A stretch of 63,438 nucleotides of DNA from K189A clade bacterium (GCA_902528515.1 CABZTD010000010.1:1-63438); one strand, 5' to 3'. Counted from the stretch's first letter, positions 24,870 to 33,940 are shown. Numbers and translations: made by a program. The notes: generated from the letters alone by a model not told the origin.

Positions 24870-25853
24870 ATGACATTTAAGAAAGAAGTACCAGCAGCAG
24901 ACGAACTCGACTACCCGTATCGAGCGTACGGCGACGAGCAACGCAAGAACTGGCTGGAAGAGCTGCACCAACAAGGTTACGTTGTTGTGCCCGAGTGCAT
25001 CGATCCAGAGTTGCTCGCGCCAGTGAACATGCGAGCAGACGAGCTGTTTACCGAACAAGCGAGAGCAGCTCAAACCGATCCAGAGCAACCGACGCCGACA
25101 GAAGCTTTTATTACTAACCTGGTGGGTAACGGTTCGGAGTTTGCCAACCTGCTGGCGCAACCAAATCTCATTGGCATGGTGACATCAGTCCTGGGCGAGG
25201 ATTGCCTGCTGTCATCTGCCTCGATCCGCGACGTGTACAATGGTTGCGAAGAGCAGTTGATCCACACAGACGACCTGCTGTACGCGGGTAGAGACGACTG
25301 GTTTAAGCGGCCTGTTACAAGACAACTCAGCCTGGTGGCAGCGGTAGCGCTAAGCGACCAGATTGCATCACGCGGAACAACAATTCTCTTCCCCGGGTCT
25401 CACATGTGGGAGGAGTCACCGGATACCGTGGAGAAACCGGGCGACGAGGCAAAGTCCACAGAATACAACGAACGTATGAGACAATGGGCCAGCAAACACA
25501 AGGGTACGGACGTTACCCATGCTGAGCTGAAAACCGGCTCGGTGGTGATCTGGCTCGGCGCCACATGGCATGCCGGTGGCGCGTATACGGCTGCTGACGG
25601 AAACTCCCGGCGCATCGCAATCTTCAATTTCTGTCGCGGTATATTTCGGCAACAGGAAAACCAGATGGCCGTTATCACACACAAACAGGCGGCCGAGATG
25701 CCACAAGCCGTGCAGCGACTGTTGGGCTACTCGATGTCCGATACCGGGCTCGGGTACTCTAGCGGGCAAGACCCAGCACTGTTGCTTGGCGAAGGCGCAA
25801 AAGCACTCCACGAAGACAATCTGGCGCGAGCGGCGGGCAGGCGCGGTAAATAG
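24870..25853 (+). CDS. Phytanoyl-CoA dioxygenase (PhyH) family protein
   Basis: 327 residues, with AAGGG before the ATG. It begins with a tail that leads to LHQQGYVVVPECIDPELL, the usual PhyH entry strand. The iron ligands are EQLIHTDDLL (H-x-D) and GATWHAGGAY (distal His), with Arg in NSRRIAIFNF for 2-oxoglutarate. The C-terminal segment (LLGYSMSDTGLGYSSGQDP) resembles the one in the PhyH at 43475, which suggests the same subgroup. It hydroxylates an unknown substrate. It is divergent from the TonB operon and followed by a symporter. Confidence 0.9.
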   Translation: MTFKKEVPAADELDYPYRAYGDEQRKNWLEELHQQGYVVVPECIDPELLAPVNMRADELFTEQARAAQTDPEQPTPTEAFITNLVGNGSEFANLLAQPNLIGMVTSVLGEDCLLSSASIRDVYNGCEEQLIHTDDLLYAGRDDWFKRPVTRQLSLVAAVALSDQIASRGTTILFPGSHMWEESPDTVEKPGDEAKSTEYNERMRQWASKHKGTDVTHAELKTGSVVIWLGATWHAGGAYTAADGNSRRIAIFNFCRGIFRQQENQMAVITHKQAAEMPQAVQRLLGYSMSDTGLGYSSGQDPALLLGEGAKALHEDNLARAAGRRGK

Positions 25854-25866
25854 CGTTGCCTACCAA

Positions 25867-27321
25867 ATGACCCGAGAACCGGCCACTCGATCAAACCCCA
25901 GTCGGCGACTCTCCGTCCCCGTAATGACAGCTTACGGGCTGGGCGAACTCTGCCAAGCCACCGTCACCATCGGCCTGTTCTCGCTGCTGCTCTTTTACTA
26001 TCAACAGGTTGTTGGGCTGTCTGGCACGTTAACGGGTCTAGCGCTTGGCATCGCGCTGTTCTTTGATGCTGTGACCGACCCGCTTGTCGGCGGCTTGTCG
26101 GATCGAATCAAGGGGAAATACGGTCGCCGCCATCCGGTCATGGCGGCCTCCGCCATACCCATCGCAATCACGTTTTTCGCGCTGTTCAACCCGCCAGACG
26201 GGATGTCCGAGATTACAACCTTCACCTGGCTGACAGTGTTTGCAATCCTGGTACGCACGGCGGTGACGTGTTTTGTGATACCGCATCTCGCCCTTGGCGC
26301 GGAGATGGCACCCGGCTACCTGCAACGGTCGACGTTGTATTCGTATGGATCGTTGATTGGTGGCCTGGGCGGTGCGCTCATCGGTTTTGCGGTGTACTGG
26401 GTGTTCTTTCCAACCACCGATGAGTTCAATCCGGGACTCTTAAACGCCGATGGTTACCAACCGTTCACCCTGGCTGCGGGCTTCATCATCGTCACAGCGA
26501 TAGGGTTGTGCGTATTCGGTACTGCCGGTGAGATTCCACGCCTCAAGACGCCCGAAGCCAAGGTGAGATTTTCGTTCATCGACATGCTGCGCGACATACG
26601 AGAGGTTTTTAAGGACCGCGACTTCTTTGTCATTTTCGCCGGTTTTATACTCTGGTGGCTGTTCGGCTATATCGAATCGGTTGGCAGCCCGTTCATAAAC
26701 CTGCATTTCTGGGGGCTGCAAACGGAAGAACTCGCTTACTTTGGTGTTACGACGCTATTGGGAATACCTATCGCGTTTGCACTGGTCCCGTGGATCACCC
26801 GAACGTTCGACAAACGGAACGCAATCATCGGTTCTTCGCTGGCATACCTCCTATTGCCGAACATCCCGATTTGCCTGCGTTTATTGGAAGTGCCATGGTA
26901 TCCGGACAACAGCTCGCCCTGGGTGCTTTACATCAATCTGGCTGTATCCTTAATCAACGCCGCCTCGGGCACCATTGCAGCCGTCACTTACAGTTCCATC
27001 TACGCAGACCTCACCGATGCACATGAGTATCGAACGCGCCATAGACGGGAGGGCACGATATTCGCAGCCCGATCGTTTTCAGGTAAGGCCGCTGGGGCAT
27101 TTGGACTGATGATCGGCGGTGTGATTCTGGACTTGATCGCCTTTCCAAAGAACGCACCCTACGGCTCCGTACCGGACGAAGTCGTCTGGAACCTCGGGTT
27201 CTTTGTCGGTCCGGCGACCACGGTCTTCTCCGCTGCGGGCATAGGCTTGTTTGTCTTCTATCGTCTGGACAAATCCAAGCACACCACCATAATGCAAACG
27301 CTAGAGGCGCGCCGCAGATGA
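25867..27321 (+). CDS. MFS transporter of the GPH (MelB-type) cation symporter family
   Basis: 484 residues from the ATG at 25867, 14 bases after the PhyH stop; the open frame begins earlier, inside the PhyH gene, without support. It has about twelve hydrophobic segments and the GPH signature FDAVTDPLVGGLSDRIKGKYGRRHPVM, the conserved D-x-x-x-D-P loop and R-x-G-R-R-H. Such proteins bring sugars or other solutes across the inner membrane with Na+ or H+. With the TonB receptor it would complete the uptake route. It is co-directional with PhyH and probably co-transcribed. Confidence 0.88.
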   Translation: MTREPATRSNPSRRLSVPVMTAYGLGELCQATVTIGLFSLLLFYYQQVVGLSGTLTGLALGIALFFDAVTDPLVGGLSDRIKGKYGRRHPVMAASAIPIAITFFALFNPPDGMSEITTFTWLTVFAILVRTAVTCFVIPHLALGAEMAPGYLQRSTLYSYGSLIGGLGGALIGFAVYWVFFPTTDEFNPGLLNADGYQPFTLAAGFIIVTAIGLCVFGTAGEIPRLKTPEAKVRFSFIDMLRDIREVFKDRDFFVIFAGFILWWLFGYIESVGSPFINLHFWGLQTEELAYFGVTTLLGIPIAFALVPWITRTFDKRNAIIGSSLAYLLLPNIPICLRLLEVPWYPDNSSPWVLYINLAVSLINAASGTIAAVTYSSIYADLTDAHEYRTRHRREGTIFAARSFSGKAAGAFGLMIGGVILDLIAFPKNAPYGSVPDEVVWNLGFFVGPATTVFSAAGIGLFVFYRLDKSKHTTIMQTLEARRR

Positions 27322-27475
27322 GTCACTTCAACACCAAACTCGCTAAAGCACGTGGGAGCGCACCCGTGTTTGTATCGATAGACAGTTTGCATTGTCAGAG
27401 TGATTCTGCAGGGTCTGGGAGAACACACGCCGGCTCTGACCCCAACGTATCGGACGAATCAACGAGAAAACAACT

Positions 27476-28159
27476 GTGCAGTCAGAACTAAAAAGCAAAG
27501 ACGTAACAAACCTTGAGGACACGCAGGCCGCGTTCATTAGCGAGTGCGCGGCGTTCCTCAAGTTTGATGGAAACGAACGGCAGGTGCGGAAACGCCGAAC
27601 CATCCTTGAAGCGTCATCGGACCTGCTCGGCAGGTATGGCTACCAAAAAACAACTATCGACGACATCTTGAACGGGGCTGGCGTTTCCCGAGGCACTCTG
27701 TATGCGTACTACGAGAGCAAGGCAGAAATTCTAGTTCATGCATGCGTATACCAAAAAATGGTGTATTACCAGAATCATGCTTCCGAATTTGAACATGTCG
27801 TTGGTAGCCGATCACTGCTACATCTCGTTATCGTGCAAAGCATTGAAATGAACTACACGATACCTGTAATGAGAGTGATTCTAGAAACCGAGTCTGTGGA
27901 AGTACGGCAGTTCATGTCTGAGCTCTATCCCCCCCTGCATAGCAGTCTGCTCGACGACACGTATCAACGATGGGCAGACCTGATCCAGTCGGCAAGCACT
28001 CGAAAGTTAAAACCAAAAGAACTTAAAGAGCGCACCGAGACGCTGCTCTTAATGCTCGACTCCGCGCTGGCAGGCCACAAGCTCATCCCACATCGAGTGC
28101 CAGTGCGGCCACATGCCGAGCGGGCAGCCAGCTTGCTGGTGTCCGGTGTGTTGGATTGA
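27476..28159 (+). CDS. TetR family transcriptional regulator
   Basis: 227 residues from a GTG. The N-terminal ~38 residues are an unusual extension. The helix-turn-helix follows: EASSDLLGRYGYQKTTIDDILNGAGVSRGTLYAYYESKAEIL. The C-terminal domain is helical (YRIPV-type core not recognised). It follows the symporter by 154 bases and is the nearest regulator to the TonB/PhyH/monooxygenase module, so control of that divergent promoter is likely. Confidence 0.88.
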   Translation: MQSELKSKDVTNLEDTQAAFISECAAFLKFDGNERQVRKRRTILEASSDLLGRYGYQKTTIDDILNGAGVSRGTLYAYYESKAEILVHACVYQKMVYYQNHASEFEHVVGSRSLLHLVIVQSIEMNYTIPVMRVILETESVEVRQFMSELYPPLHSSLLDDTYQRWADLIQSASTRKLKPKELKERTETLLLMLDSALAGHKLIPHRVPVRPHAERAASLLVSGVLD

Positions 28160-28588
28160 GTCACGAACGTCGGTCAAGGCGCAATCTTGGATCTCGGGAC
28201 ACAAGAAACGGGATTATCCGCGCGATGCGAAGGTGCTGCGGCTATCTAACACGAGGACCGGGCTATTCCCACCGTTACCTGTTTTGACTAGCGGACGATT
28301 GGTCCGGTAACCACACCATCACTTTCGGGAAAATAGCTTCTTCCTGGATCTATAGGCACGCCTACTTTAAGCCGGAGTTTTACCTTGCTAGCTGCCTACT
28401 CTTAGCTTGGTTTAAGGATCGGTGTATGGGCAAAAGTTAAAGCGCCGTCGCTGAATTACAGAACAGCGATCATCTTGGAGCCGGATCAGCCGCCTGCCAG
28501 AACCCTCAGAGATCGACGTAGACCGAGTCGCAAACTATTCCGACATTCTAGAGTCAAGTATAGATGTGTCGAGAAAGCCCTTGGCCTT
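28160..28588. other. Intergenic, no gene seen
   Basis: About 430 bases between TetR and the IS3 remnant. No start plus ribosome site, RNA gene or repeat was recognised. The end of the G+C-rich block falls here. Confidence 0.5.
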
Positions 28589-29535
28589 TGACCTTTCCCC
28601 CAAAAACTTGACCGTTGCGACAGAGATTTTCCCATTAAATTGAAGCAAGGGAGAAGTTGAAATGAAACGCAAAACCTATACCGAAGAACAGATCATCGCG
28701 ATCTTGAACGAGCATGAAGCTGGGGTGCCAGCTAATGAAGTGATTCGAAAGCACGGCATAGCCAATGGCGCGTTTTATCGGTGGAAGAGTAAATATGGCG
28801 GGATGGATGTTTCGGAAGTTAAGCGGCTGAAAGAACTCGAAGCAGAGGACGCTGAGGTGAAGAAGTTGTTGGCGGAAACGATGCTCGAAAAAACGGCTCT
28901 GGAGGATGTCGTTTCGCGAAAGTGGTGAAGCCGTCAGCTAAACGACAAGTTGTCGGCTTTCTACAGAAGCAGTACCGGCTGAGTCAGCTAACCGCCTGTC
29001 GGTTGGCTGGGATCAGCCGACAGGCCATGCGGTATAAGCCAGTGAAGACGAACGACGACGCCATCAAAACACGTCTGAAGCAACTGGGTGAACAATATCC
29101 AAGATACGGCTACCTGCTGCTGCATGCGATGCTCAAGTCAGAAGGTCTGGTTGTTAATCGCAAAAAGACGTATCGGATCTACACGGAACTGGGCATGCAG
29201 GTTAGGACAAAGAAGCGCAAGAAGTTAGTTCGACCTCGTGTACCTATGGCGGTGCCGAGCAAATCCAATGAACGCGGGTCACTGGATTTTGTTAGTGATC
29301 AGCTGGCTAATGGTCGTCGGTTTAGAGTTTTGAATATAGTCGATGACTACTCTCGAGCGTGCGTAGGCCAGCTGATGGACACCTCGATCTGAGGAGAGCG
29401 ATTAACGCACTTCCTAGAAGAGATCAGGCTAACCCGTTCGCTGCCAGAAACGATCGTGCTGGATAACGGTCCAGAACTGACGAGCAAAGCGATGTTTTTG
29501 TGGTCTCGACAACGCCAGGTAAAGTTGCATTTTGT
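28589..29535 (+). mobile_element. IS3-family insertion sequence (IS407-like), 3' truncated
   Basis: The probable left end begins TGACCTTTCCCCCAAAAACT at 28589, a sequence style common to this subgroup. OrfA and orfB follow in the normal -1 arrangement with an A-rich run near 28887. OrfB is broken by an in-frame TGA and stops resembling the transposase near 29535, where the SPOR-protein gene begins on the other strand. The right end is missing, so the element is immobile. Confidence 0.8.
28662..28928 (+). CDS. IS3-family transposase OrfA
   Basis: 88 residues: MKRKTYTEEQIIAILNEHEAG and RKHGIANGAFYRWKSKYGG form the helix-turn-helix that binds the IS ends, followed by a leucine-zipper-like helix (VKRLKELEAEDAEVKKLLAE). 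Length and wording match OrfA of the IS407 subgroup. It overlaps orfB by seven bases in the -1 frame. A run of A residues at the codons for Glu-Lys-Thr (28886-28893) is a plausible slip site for the OrfAB fusion. The gene itself appears intact. Confidence 0.9.
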   Translation: MKRKTYTEEQIIAILNEHEAGVPANEVIRKHGIANGAFYRWKSKYGGMDVSEVKRLKELEAEDAEVKKLLAETMLEKTALEDVVSRKW

Positions 29536-29551
29536 TTTGCGACCCGAATGA
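28922..29551 (+). pseudogene. IS3-family transposase OrfB, nonsense mutation and truncation
   Basis: The frame begins KPSAKRQVVGFLQKQYRLS and has the DDE catalytic core: first Asp in NIVDDYSRACVGQ. Codon 29390-29392 is TGA, where relatives have Ser in the phrase TSISGER. The same frame then continues GERLTHFLEEIRLTRSLPE and VLDNGPELTSKAMFLW (second Asp) to VKLHFV. The final Glu of the triad is lost with the 3' end. Two independent lesions show the element is dead. Confidence 0.85.
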
Positions 29552-29792
29552 TTTCGCGTGCATCCCGCTCGCGCTGAGGGGAGCTCAGTACACGAAAATA
29601 GAGTTTGTCGTTAACTTCAACCTCTGTGATGCGAGTGAGTATATCCAATCGGTCTGCCACCTCGCGGGATAACGATATCGCTCTGGCCTCGTTGGCGAAA
29701 CTGCCAAAGACGGCAGCGCCGGATACAGCGTGGGAAAAAGCGGGCAGTGTTAGCGCCAACATGGCGAGAAACGTAAACCAGCGTGACCGCAA
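29424..29792 (-). CDS. Secreted SPOR-domain protein, C-terminus disrupted by IS remnant
   Basis: 122 residues from a TTG at 29792, chosen because AAGGAGAG lies just upstream. A signal peptide (WFTFLAMLALTLPAFSHA) precedes a SPOR-like domain: AVFGSFANEARAISLSREVADRL, then VNDKLYFRVLSSPQRERDAREIIRVAK. SPOR domains bind denuded peptidoglycan at the division site. The last part from about residue 100 is antisense to the transposase gene, so the native C-terminus was replaced. It may still fold, as only the last strand is affected. Confidence 0.7.
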   Translation of the reverse strand: MRSRWFTFLAMLALTLPAFSHAVSGAAVFGSFANEARAISLSREVADRLDILTRITEVEVNDKLYFRVLSSPQRERDAREIIRVAKQNATLPGVVETTKTSLCSSVLDRYPARSFLAANGLA

Positions 29793-30180
29793 AACTCTCT
29801 CCTTGACAGACAATTACCAAAAAAAGGAAGCGTCCAGACCACGCCTCCGACCGTGAAAATCATGCCCGTCATTATGGATTTCAATAAGTAACGCCCAGTG
29901 ACGAGCATTGATGCAGCCTATCAGCCCCACTAGCAGCGCCTGCACGTTGTCTAAAATAGAGTATTGAGTCTGTCACGACACTCCAGCCACTCGGCTTTGT
30001 GCCTTGTAAACGCTCTGGCGTAAAGCTATCGAGAGCCTCGAATTGCATACGTTGGAGGGTCTGCCATTCCGTCGCACTGAGCACACTCTAGGTCAGGTCC
30101 GCGGGCGCACCTGTTGTTCAACTTTGGCTCGCCGACCTTGTTCATAGGACACTCACATCGCATTAACGGGATCAATGGGA
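29793..30180. other. Intergenic, no supported gene
   Basis: A 67-codon leftward frame (29881-30084) is present but has no ribosome site or recognised family. Nothing else was found. Confidence 0.4.
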
Positions 30181-31194
30181 TTACATTGCAGGATACCTAG
30201 CTTGACCTGAAAGCCAATTCGACAGGATTTCATTTAATTCAATCGGTTTTTCCTGCGCCATCCAGTGCCCACAGTCCAATCGCTCTTCCGTCAAGTCTTT
30301 GCATAGCTTTCTCATCGGCTCGGCAAAACCGGTTGTTGTCGTGTCGCATACGTAGTCATAGGTTGCGTGTACAAACAAAGCTGGCATTAAAAGCGTCAAA
30401 TCATGTTTCTCATTGAAATATGACTGGTTTGCCTCGCCATTTACGTACCACGAATTTGGTCCAAAAAAGCCGTTCTCGGTAAGGTGTTTGGCATATGTCG
30501 CAATGTCCTGGTCATTAACGACGTCGTAATCTTGCGGAGAATCTGGCACGCCTCCGGTTAGATTAAACCACCCCCCATTTTTTCTCGTGAGCGCGGTTGC
30601 TGCTATCTGTCCTTGTCCATTTGGGTCGCCTTTTCTGAAGAGAAGTTTCGCCAACCGCTCTGGGTTTTCTTCCATTTCTTCTTGTGCTTTATCGAAGTTC
30701 TCGTAGTAAAAAAGTTGATAGTCCCATTGACCCGCTGGATATTCATCGGCTGGATATAATTCGCGATTGATCGCGTATTCGAGGTCTTCCGGCCGCCCTG
30801 AAAATCCAAAGGGGACACAAAGACTAGCGACGGCAGCGACGCGCTCGGGGTGGTGCAAAGCGACGTTCCAAGCCACCGGTGAGCCCCAATCATGTCCTAT
30901 CCATACAGCTTTATCTCCACCGAGGCTGTCGATAAGCTCAATCATATCTTTCACGATCTCACGCTGCGCGTACGCGCTGTGCTCCGCGTATACCGATGAA
31001 CCCCCATAACCTCGCATGTCAGGTGCAACCGCCCGATAACCTTTATTCCCCAAATACAAAAGCTGATGGCGCCAACTAATCGATAGCTCTGGCCATCCAT
31101 GCGTCATGATGATGAGTGGGCCTTGCTCTGGTCCGCATGCTCGGTAGAAAGTCTTGTGCCTCTCACTTGAAAAAGTATGTTCGGTAATTTCCAT
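30181..31194 (-). CDS. Soluble epoxide hydrolase-type alpha/beta hydrolase
   Basis: 337 residues. IIMTHGWPELSISWRHQL has the H-G-W-P oxyanion motif of epoxide hydrolases, VWIGHDWGSPVAW holds the nucleophile Asp, ATYDYVCD the acid and LDCGHWMAQEKP the catalytic His. The lid region is rich in Tyr, as expected for the epoxide-polarising residues. The reaction is hydrolysis of an epoxide to a vicinal diol. It is transcribed away from the SDR at 31522, with a 327-base gap between. The physiological substrate is unknown. Confidence 0.9.
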   Translation of the reverse strand: MEITEHTFSSERHKTFYRACGPEQGPLIIMTHGWPELSISWRHQLLYLGNKGYRAVAPDMRGYGGSSVYAEHSAYAQREIVKDMIELIDSLGGDKAVWIGHDWGSPVAWNVALHHPERVAAVASLCVPFGFSGRPEDLEYAINRELYPADEYPAGQWDYQLFYYENFDKAQEEMEENPERLAKLLFRKGDPNGQGQIAATALTRKNGGWFNLTGGVPDSPQDYDVVNDQDIATYAKHLTENGFFGPNSWYVNGEANQSYFNEKHDLTLLMPALFVHATYDYVCDTTTTGFAEPMRKLCKDLTEERLDCGHWMAQEKPIELNEILSNWLSGQARYPAM

Positions 31195-31521
31195 TTTGCC
31201 TTTCCAAATAATGTTCGTTGCATTTAGCAGTAACCAATACCAAGTAACAACAAAATGCTTATCGTTCGATCACGTCGTTACTCTCAGAAATATTTTTATC
31301 AGATACTACAGGGCTTTACTCGATGTGAATTATTTCGTGCCCTCCAGCATCGCTACTAAGCCGCTTTTTCGACCTGAACTATACTGTCAGGGCGACCCGC
31401 TTGTTGATATTGGCTATCACGGAACAAGGTTTCACTGTTTTATCAAACACTTCTTTCCTTGCATCGAAAAAATTGAGAACGTAATGCCAAAAACTACAAC
31501 CATCGATGGGGGTGCTAAGAC
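31195..31521. other. Divergent intergenic region
   Basis: The 327-base gap between epoxide hydrolase and SDR is likely to hold both promoters. An open frame of 123 codons crosses it but starts inside the epoxide hydrolase and ends in the SDR, so I do not call it a gene. Confidence 0.5.
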
Positions 31522-32289
31522 GTGAGGATGGAAGATAAGGTTGTTTTGATTACAGGAGCTACTGGCGGTATCGGTACCGCTAACGCTATCCGATTTTTAG
31601 ATGAGGGGGCGTCGGTTTTTCTCACAGGAAGGTCGCCAGAAAAATTAGATACCTTGGCAAAAAAACTTAACAAGCCTGCCAAAATACAAAGCTGCGTAGT
31701 TGAAGCTATAGACGAAGCTGCCGTGGAACGCTCGATAACGCAATGCCTAAGCGAATTTGGACGTGTTGACTCGATTATCGCGAATGCAGGTACAGAGGGG
31801 AAAGTTCAAGCCTTGGAAGAATATTCAGTCGAAGACTTTAACCGAACCCTCCTTGTTAATGTGACAGGAGTTTGGCTTTACCTAAAACACGGTTTGAAAC
31901 CAATGCGCGACCAGAAAAGCGGTAGCTTTGTCGCAATTTCGTCTGGCGCCGGCTCGGTAGGTTTCCCGGGGTTGTGTCCCTATTCAGCAAGTAAGCATGC
32001 AGTAAACGGCTTGATCAAAACCGCCTGCCTAGAAAACGCTAACTATGGCATTAGAGTAAACGCCCTGGCGCCAGGGCCAACCGACACACGAATGATGGAG
32101 TCGGTTGGAGCACAAATTAACGCAGAGGATCCGGCGGCCTTCAAAGACATGGTTCTCACTTCTATACCTATGCAGCGTTACGCGACGGTAGAGGAAATAG
32201 CAAATCTTGCAGTATTCCTAGCTTCAGACGAATCATCATTTTGCAACGGCGCGGTTTACATGGCAGACGGCGGTTTCACCGCGGCTTGA
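31522..32289 (+). CDS. Short-chain dehydrogenase/reductase (FabG-like)
   Basis: 255 residues from a GTG at 31522 with GGGGG nine bases upstream; an ATG two codons later is possible. Motifs: VLITGATGGIGTANA (cofactor), SIIANAGTEG, Ser in ISSGAGSVGFPG, catalytic YSASKHAVNG and VNALAPGPTDTRMM. The C-terminus ends GAVYMADGGFTAA, as in classical SDRs. It is NAD(P)-dependent and oxidises or reduces an alcohol/ketone. It is alone on this strand. Confidence 0.9.
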   Translation: MRMEDKVVLITGATGGIGTANAIRFLDEGASVFLTGRSPEKLDTLAKKLNKPAKIQSCVVEAIDEAAVERSITQCLSEFGRVDSIIANAGTEGKVQALEEYSVEDFNRTLLVNVTGVWLYLKHGLKPMRDQKSGSFVAISSGAGSVGFPGLCPYSASKHAVNGLIKTACLENANYGIRVNALAPGPTDTRMMESVGAQINAEDPAAFKDMVLTSIPMQRYATVEEIANLAVFLASDESSFCNGAVYMADGGFTAA

Positions 32290-32621
32290 CCCGACGGTCC
32301 CGACCAATTTCCCTCCGGGAGACATTCGTTGCAGCCCTGTAGTTCGTATAACGCAGATAACAAGAAAGTTGTTGTAGCCGTTACAATTTGAAGACGTCGG
32401 CCGAAGACATTAACTCGGCGAAGGTTTAAAGGTCACTAGAACAGGTAAGCAAATGCTTCCAACTTTCTGAAAACTCAACGGTTTCTGTATACATACTACT
32501 GACATCAAGAAGTGCGGGTGTGCTCTTTTTTATTACTCCTCTTACCAGATAAGCAACGACTAAAGACAAAGATCCGGATGATTGCCCAAGTGGGGCTCTA
32601 GAGTGCAAAGGCTGCGTCACC
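32290..32621. other. Intergenic, no gene seen
   Basis: The space between two converging genes (SDR and flagellin). The repeats GATCCGG at 32571 and CCGGATC at 32625 are too far apart to be called a terminator. Confidence 0.4.
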
Positions 32622-33764
32622 TTACCGGATCAAAGATAAGACCAACTGTGAAGATGAGTTTGCTTGAGCGAGCATAGCTGTGCCCGTTTGCTGTAAGACT
32701 TGGGCTTTAGTAAGCCTGGCGCTTTCTACAGCAAAGTCCGTGTCTTCAATTCTAGATCGCGCGGCAGTTGTATACTCACTGACGTTCATTAGGTTAGATA
32801 TGGTGTACTCCAAGCGATTGTGTAACGCGCCGAGGTCGGCTCGTTGGGAGGAAACCTGCGCCATTGCGGTTTCGATTGAGGTGATTGCTGAACTCGCACT
32901 GGAGGTGAGATCGATTGCAACGCTCGCAGGTCCAGTGGTTTTAAAGATTTCAAGATAGCCAGTGTCAATTTTGCTCTGGTCTGCGGCCGAGAGGTCCTTC
33001 GTCAAGGTTATGACCCCCTCTGCATCTGCGCCGAAGGTAGAGCCAATGCTTGCCACTGTATACGCTTGCGTTATGTGCTCGGTAGGTTGTCCCTGGTCCA
33101 TGACGAAACGAATCGTATCGCCTACCGCATAACCAAAAGTTGCTGCTAGAACTTCATTTGATTGGCGATAGCTAGGATCACTCGGATTGGCATAGTCGTT
33201 GCTGCTGCTATGGCTGTAACCGCTTTTTGTCGGTTCCCACTGATACTGAGCAAGGCCAAGTGACACCGAGCCTATATCGCTAACACTAACGCTAATATTC
33301 TGATTAGCTTCCGTACCCACCTGTATGAATTTAGACTGCATCGAGCCGTCCATTATCGCTTGGCCGTTATAATTCGTTTGAGTTGCGACTCGATCTATCT
33401 CGCTGACAAGCTCCTCTACTTCACTATGCAGGTACCCACGGTCTGTTGCACTGTTTGTATCGTTAGCGGCTTGTACAGCTAACTCACGTATACGTTGCAG
33501 CATATCTGTAACGTCGTTCGTAGCTTTTTCAATTACGGCAAGCATGGACAAGCCGTCGTTGGCATTCTTGGTAGCCATATTCAAGCCTCGGACCTGTGCA
33601 GTCATACGCTCTGCGATGGCAAAACCTGCTGCGTCGTCTGCTGCGGAATTGATTTTCTTACCAGAGGATAGTCGTTCCATAGCGGTCTGCAGCTCATTGC
33701 TGGAAGACTCCAGAGAACGTTGCGCGTTCATAGATCCAATATTGGTATTAACGACCAAGCTCAT
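32622..33764 (-). CDS. fliC: Flagellin
   Basis: 380 residues from the ATG at 33764 with GGGAG seven bases upstream. The N-terminal D0/D1 begins MSLVVNTNIGSMNAQRSLES and holds ERLSSGKKINSAADDAAGF. The C-terminal D1/D0 has RIEDTDFAVESARLTKAQVL and ends NSSSQLVLSLIR. The central domain is short and variable, with TGPASVAIDL. It is complete and in the range of small polar flagellins. It is orphan: no FliD, FliS, FlaG or other flagellar gene is nearby. A consensus-like sigma-28 promoter lies upstream. Confidence 0.95.
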   Translation of the reverse strand: MSLVVNTNIGSMNAQRSLESSSNELQTAMERLSSGKKINSAADDAAGFAIAERMTAQVRGLNMATKNANDGLSMLAVIEKATNDVTDMLQRIRELAVQAANDTNSATDRGYLHSEVEELVSEIDRVATQTNYNGQAIMDGSMQSKFIQVGTEANQNISVSVSDIGSVSLGLAQYQWEPTKSGYSHSSSNDYANPSDPSYRQSNEVLAATFGYAVGDTIRFVMDQGQPTEHITQAYTVASIGSTFGADAEGVITLTKDLSAADQSKIDTGYLEIFKTTGPASVAIDLTSSASSAITSIETAMAQVSSQRADLGALHNRLEYTISNLMNVSEYTTAARSRIEDTDFAVESARLTKAQVLQQTGTAMLAQANSSSQLVLSLIR

Positions 33765-33913
33765 ACCGTAACTCCCTAAGTCACTGTACAAGCTGATCCT
33801 TTATCCTGTTTAGGACCCCTCCAAAGCATTCAGAAGGTCAGCTACATTTTCACGTTAAGCGACAGCACTGCCACTTTTTCAGAAAACCGGCACAATTTTT
33901 CCGCTTTAAAGCC

Positions 33914-33940
33914 GCATCGGCGCCGTTTAGAAAAACTTTA
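33914..33940 (-). promoter_or_regulatory. Sigma-28 (FliA) promoter for flagellin
   Basis: Read leftward: TAAAGTTT (33940-33933), an 11-base spacer, then GCCGATGC (33921-33914). The consensus is TAAAGTTT-N11-GCCGATAA, so the -35 is perfect and six of eight -10 bases match. The promoter leaves a leader of about 140 bases before the flagellin start. Confidence 0.85.

Noticed and set aside
29881-30084. Leftward 67-codon frame
   Set aside because: No ribosome site or recognised domain; could not be distinguished from chance.
31154-31525. Rightward 123-codon frame
   Set aside because: Starts within the epoxide hydrolase and ends in the SDR start; no ribosome site, Cys/Phe-rich random composition.
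32571-32631. GATCCGG...CCGGATC as a terminator after flagellin
   Set aside because: Arms are too far apart (over 45 bases) and no T run follows.
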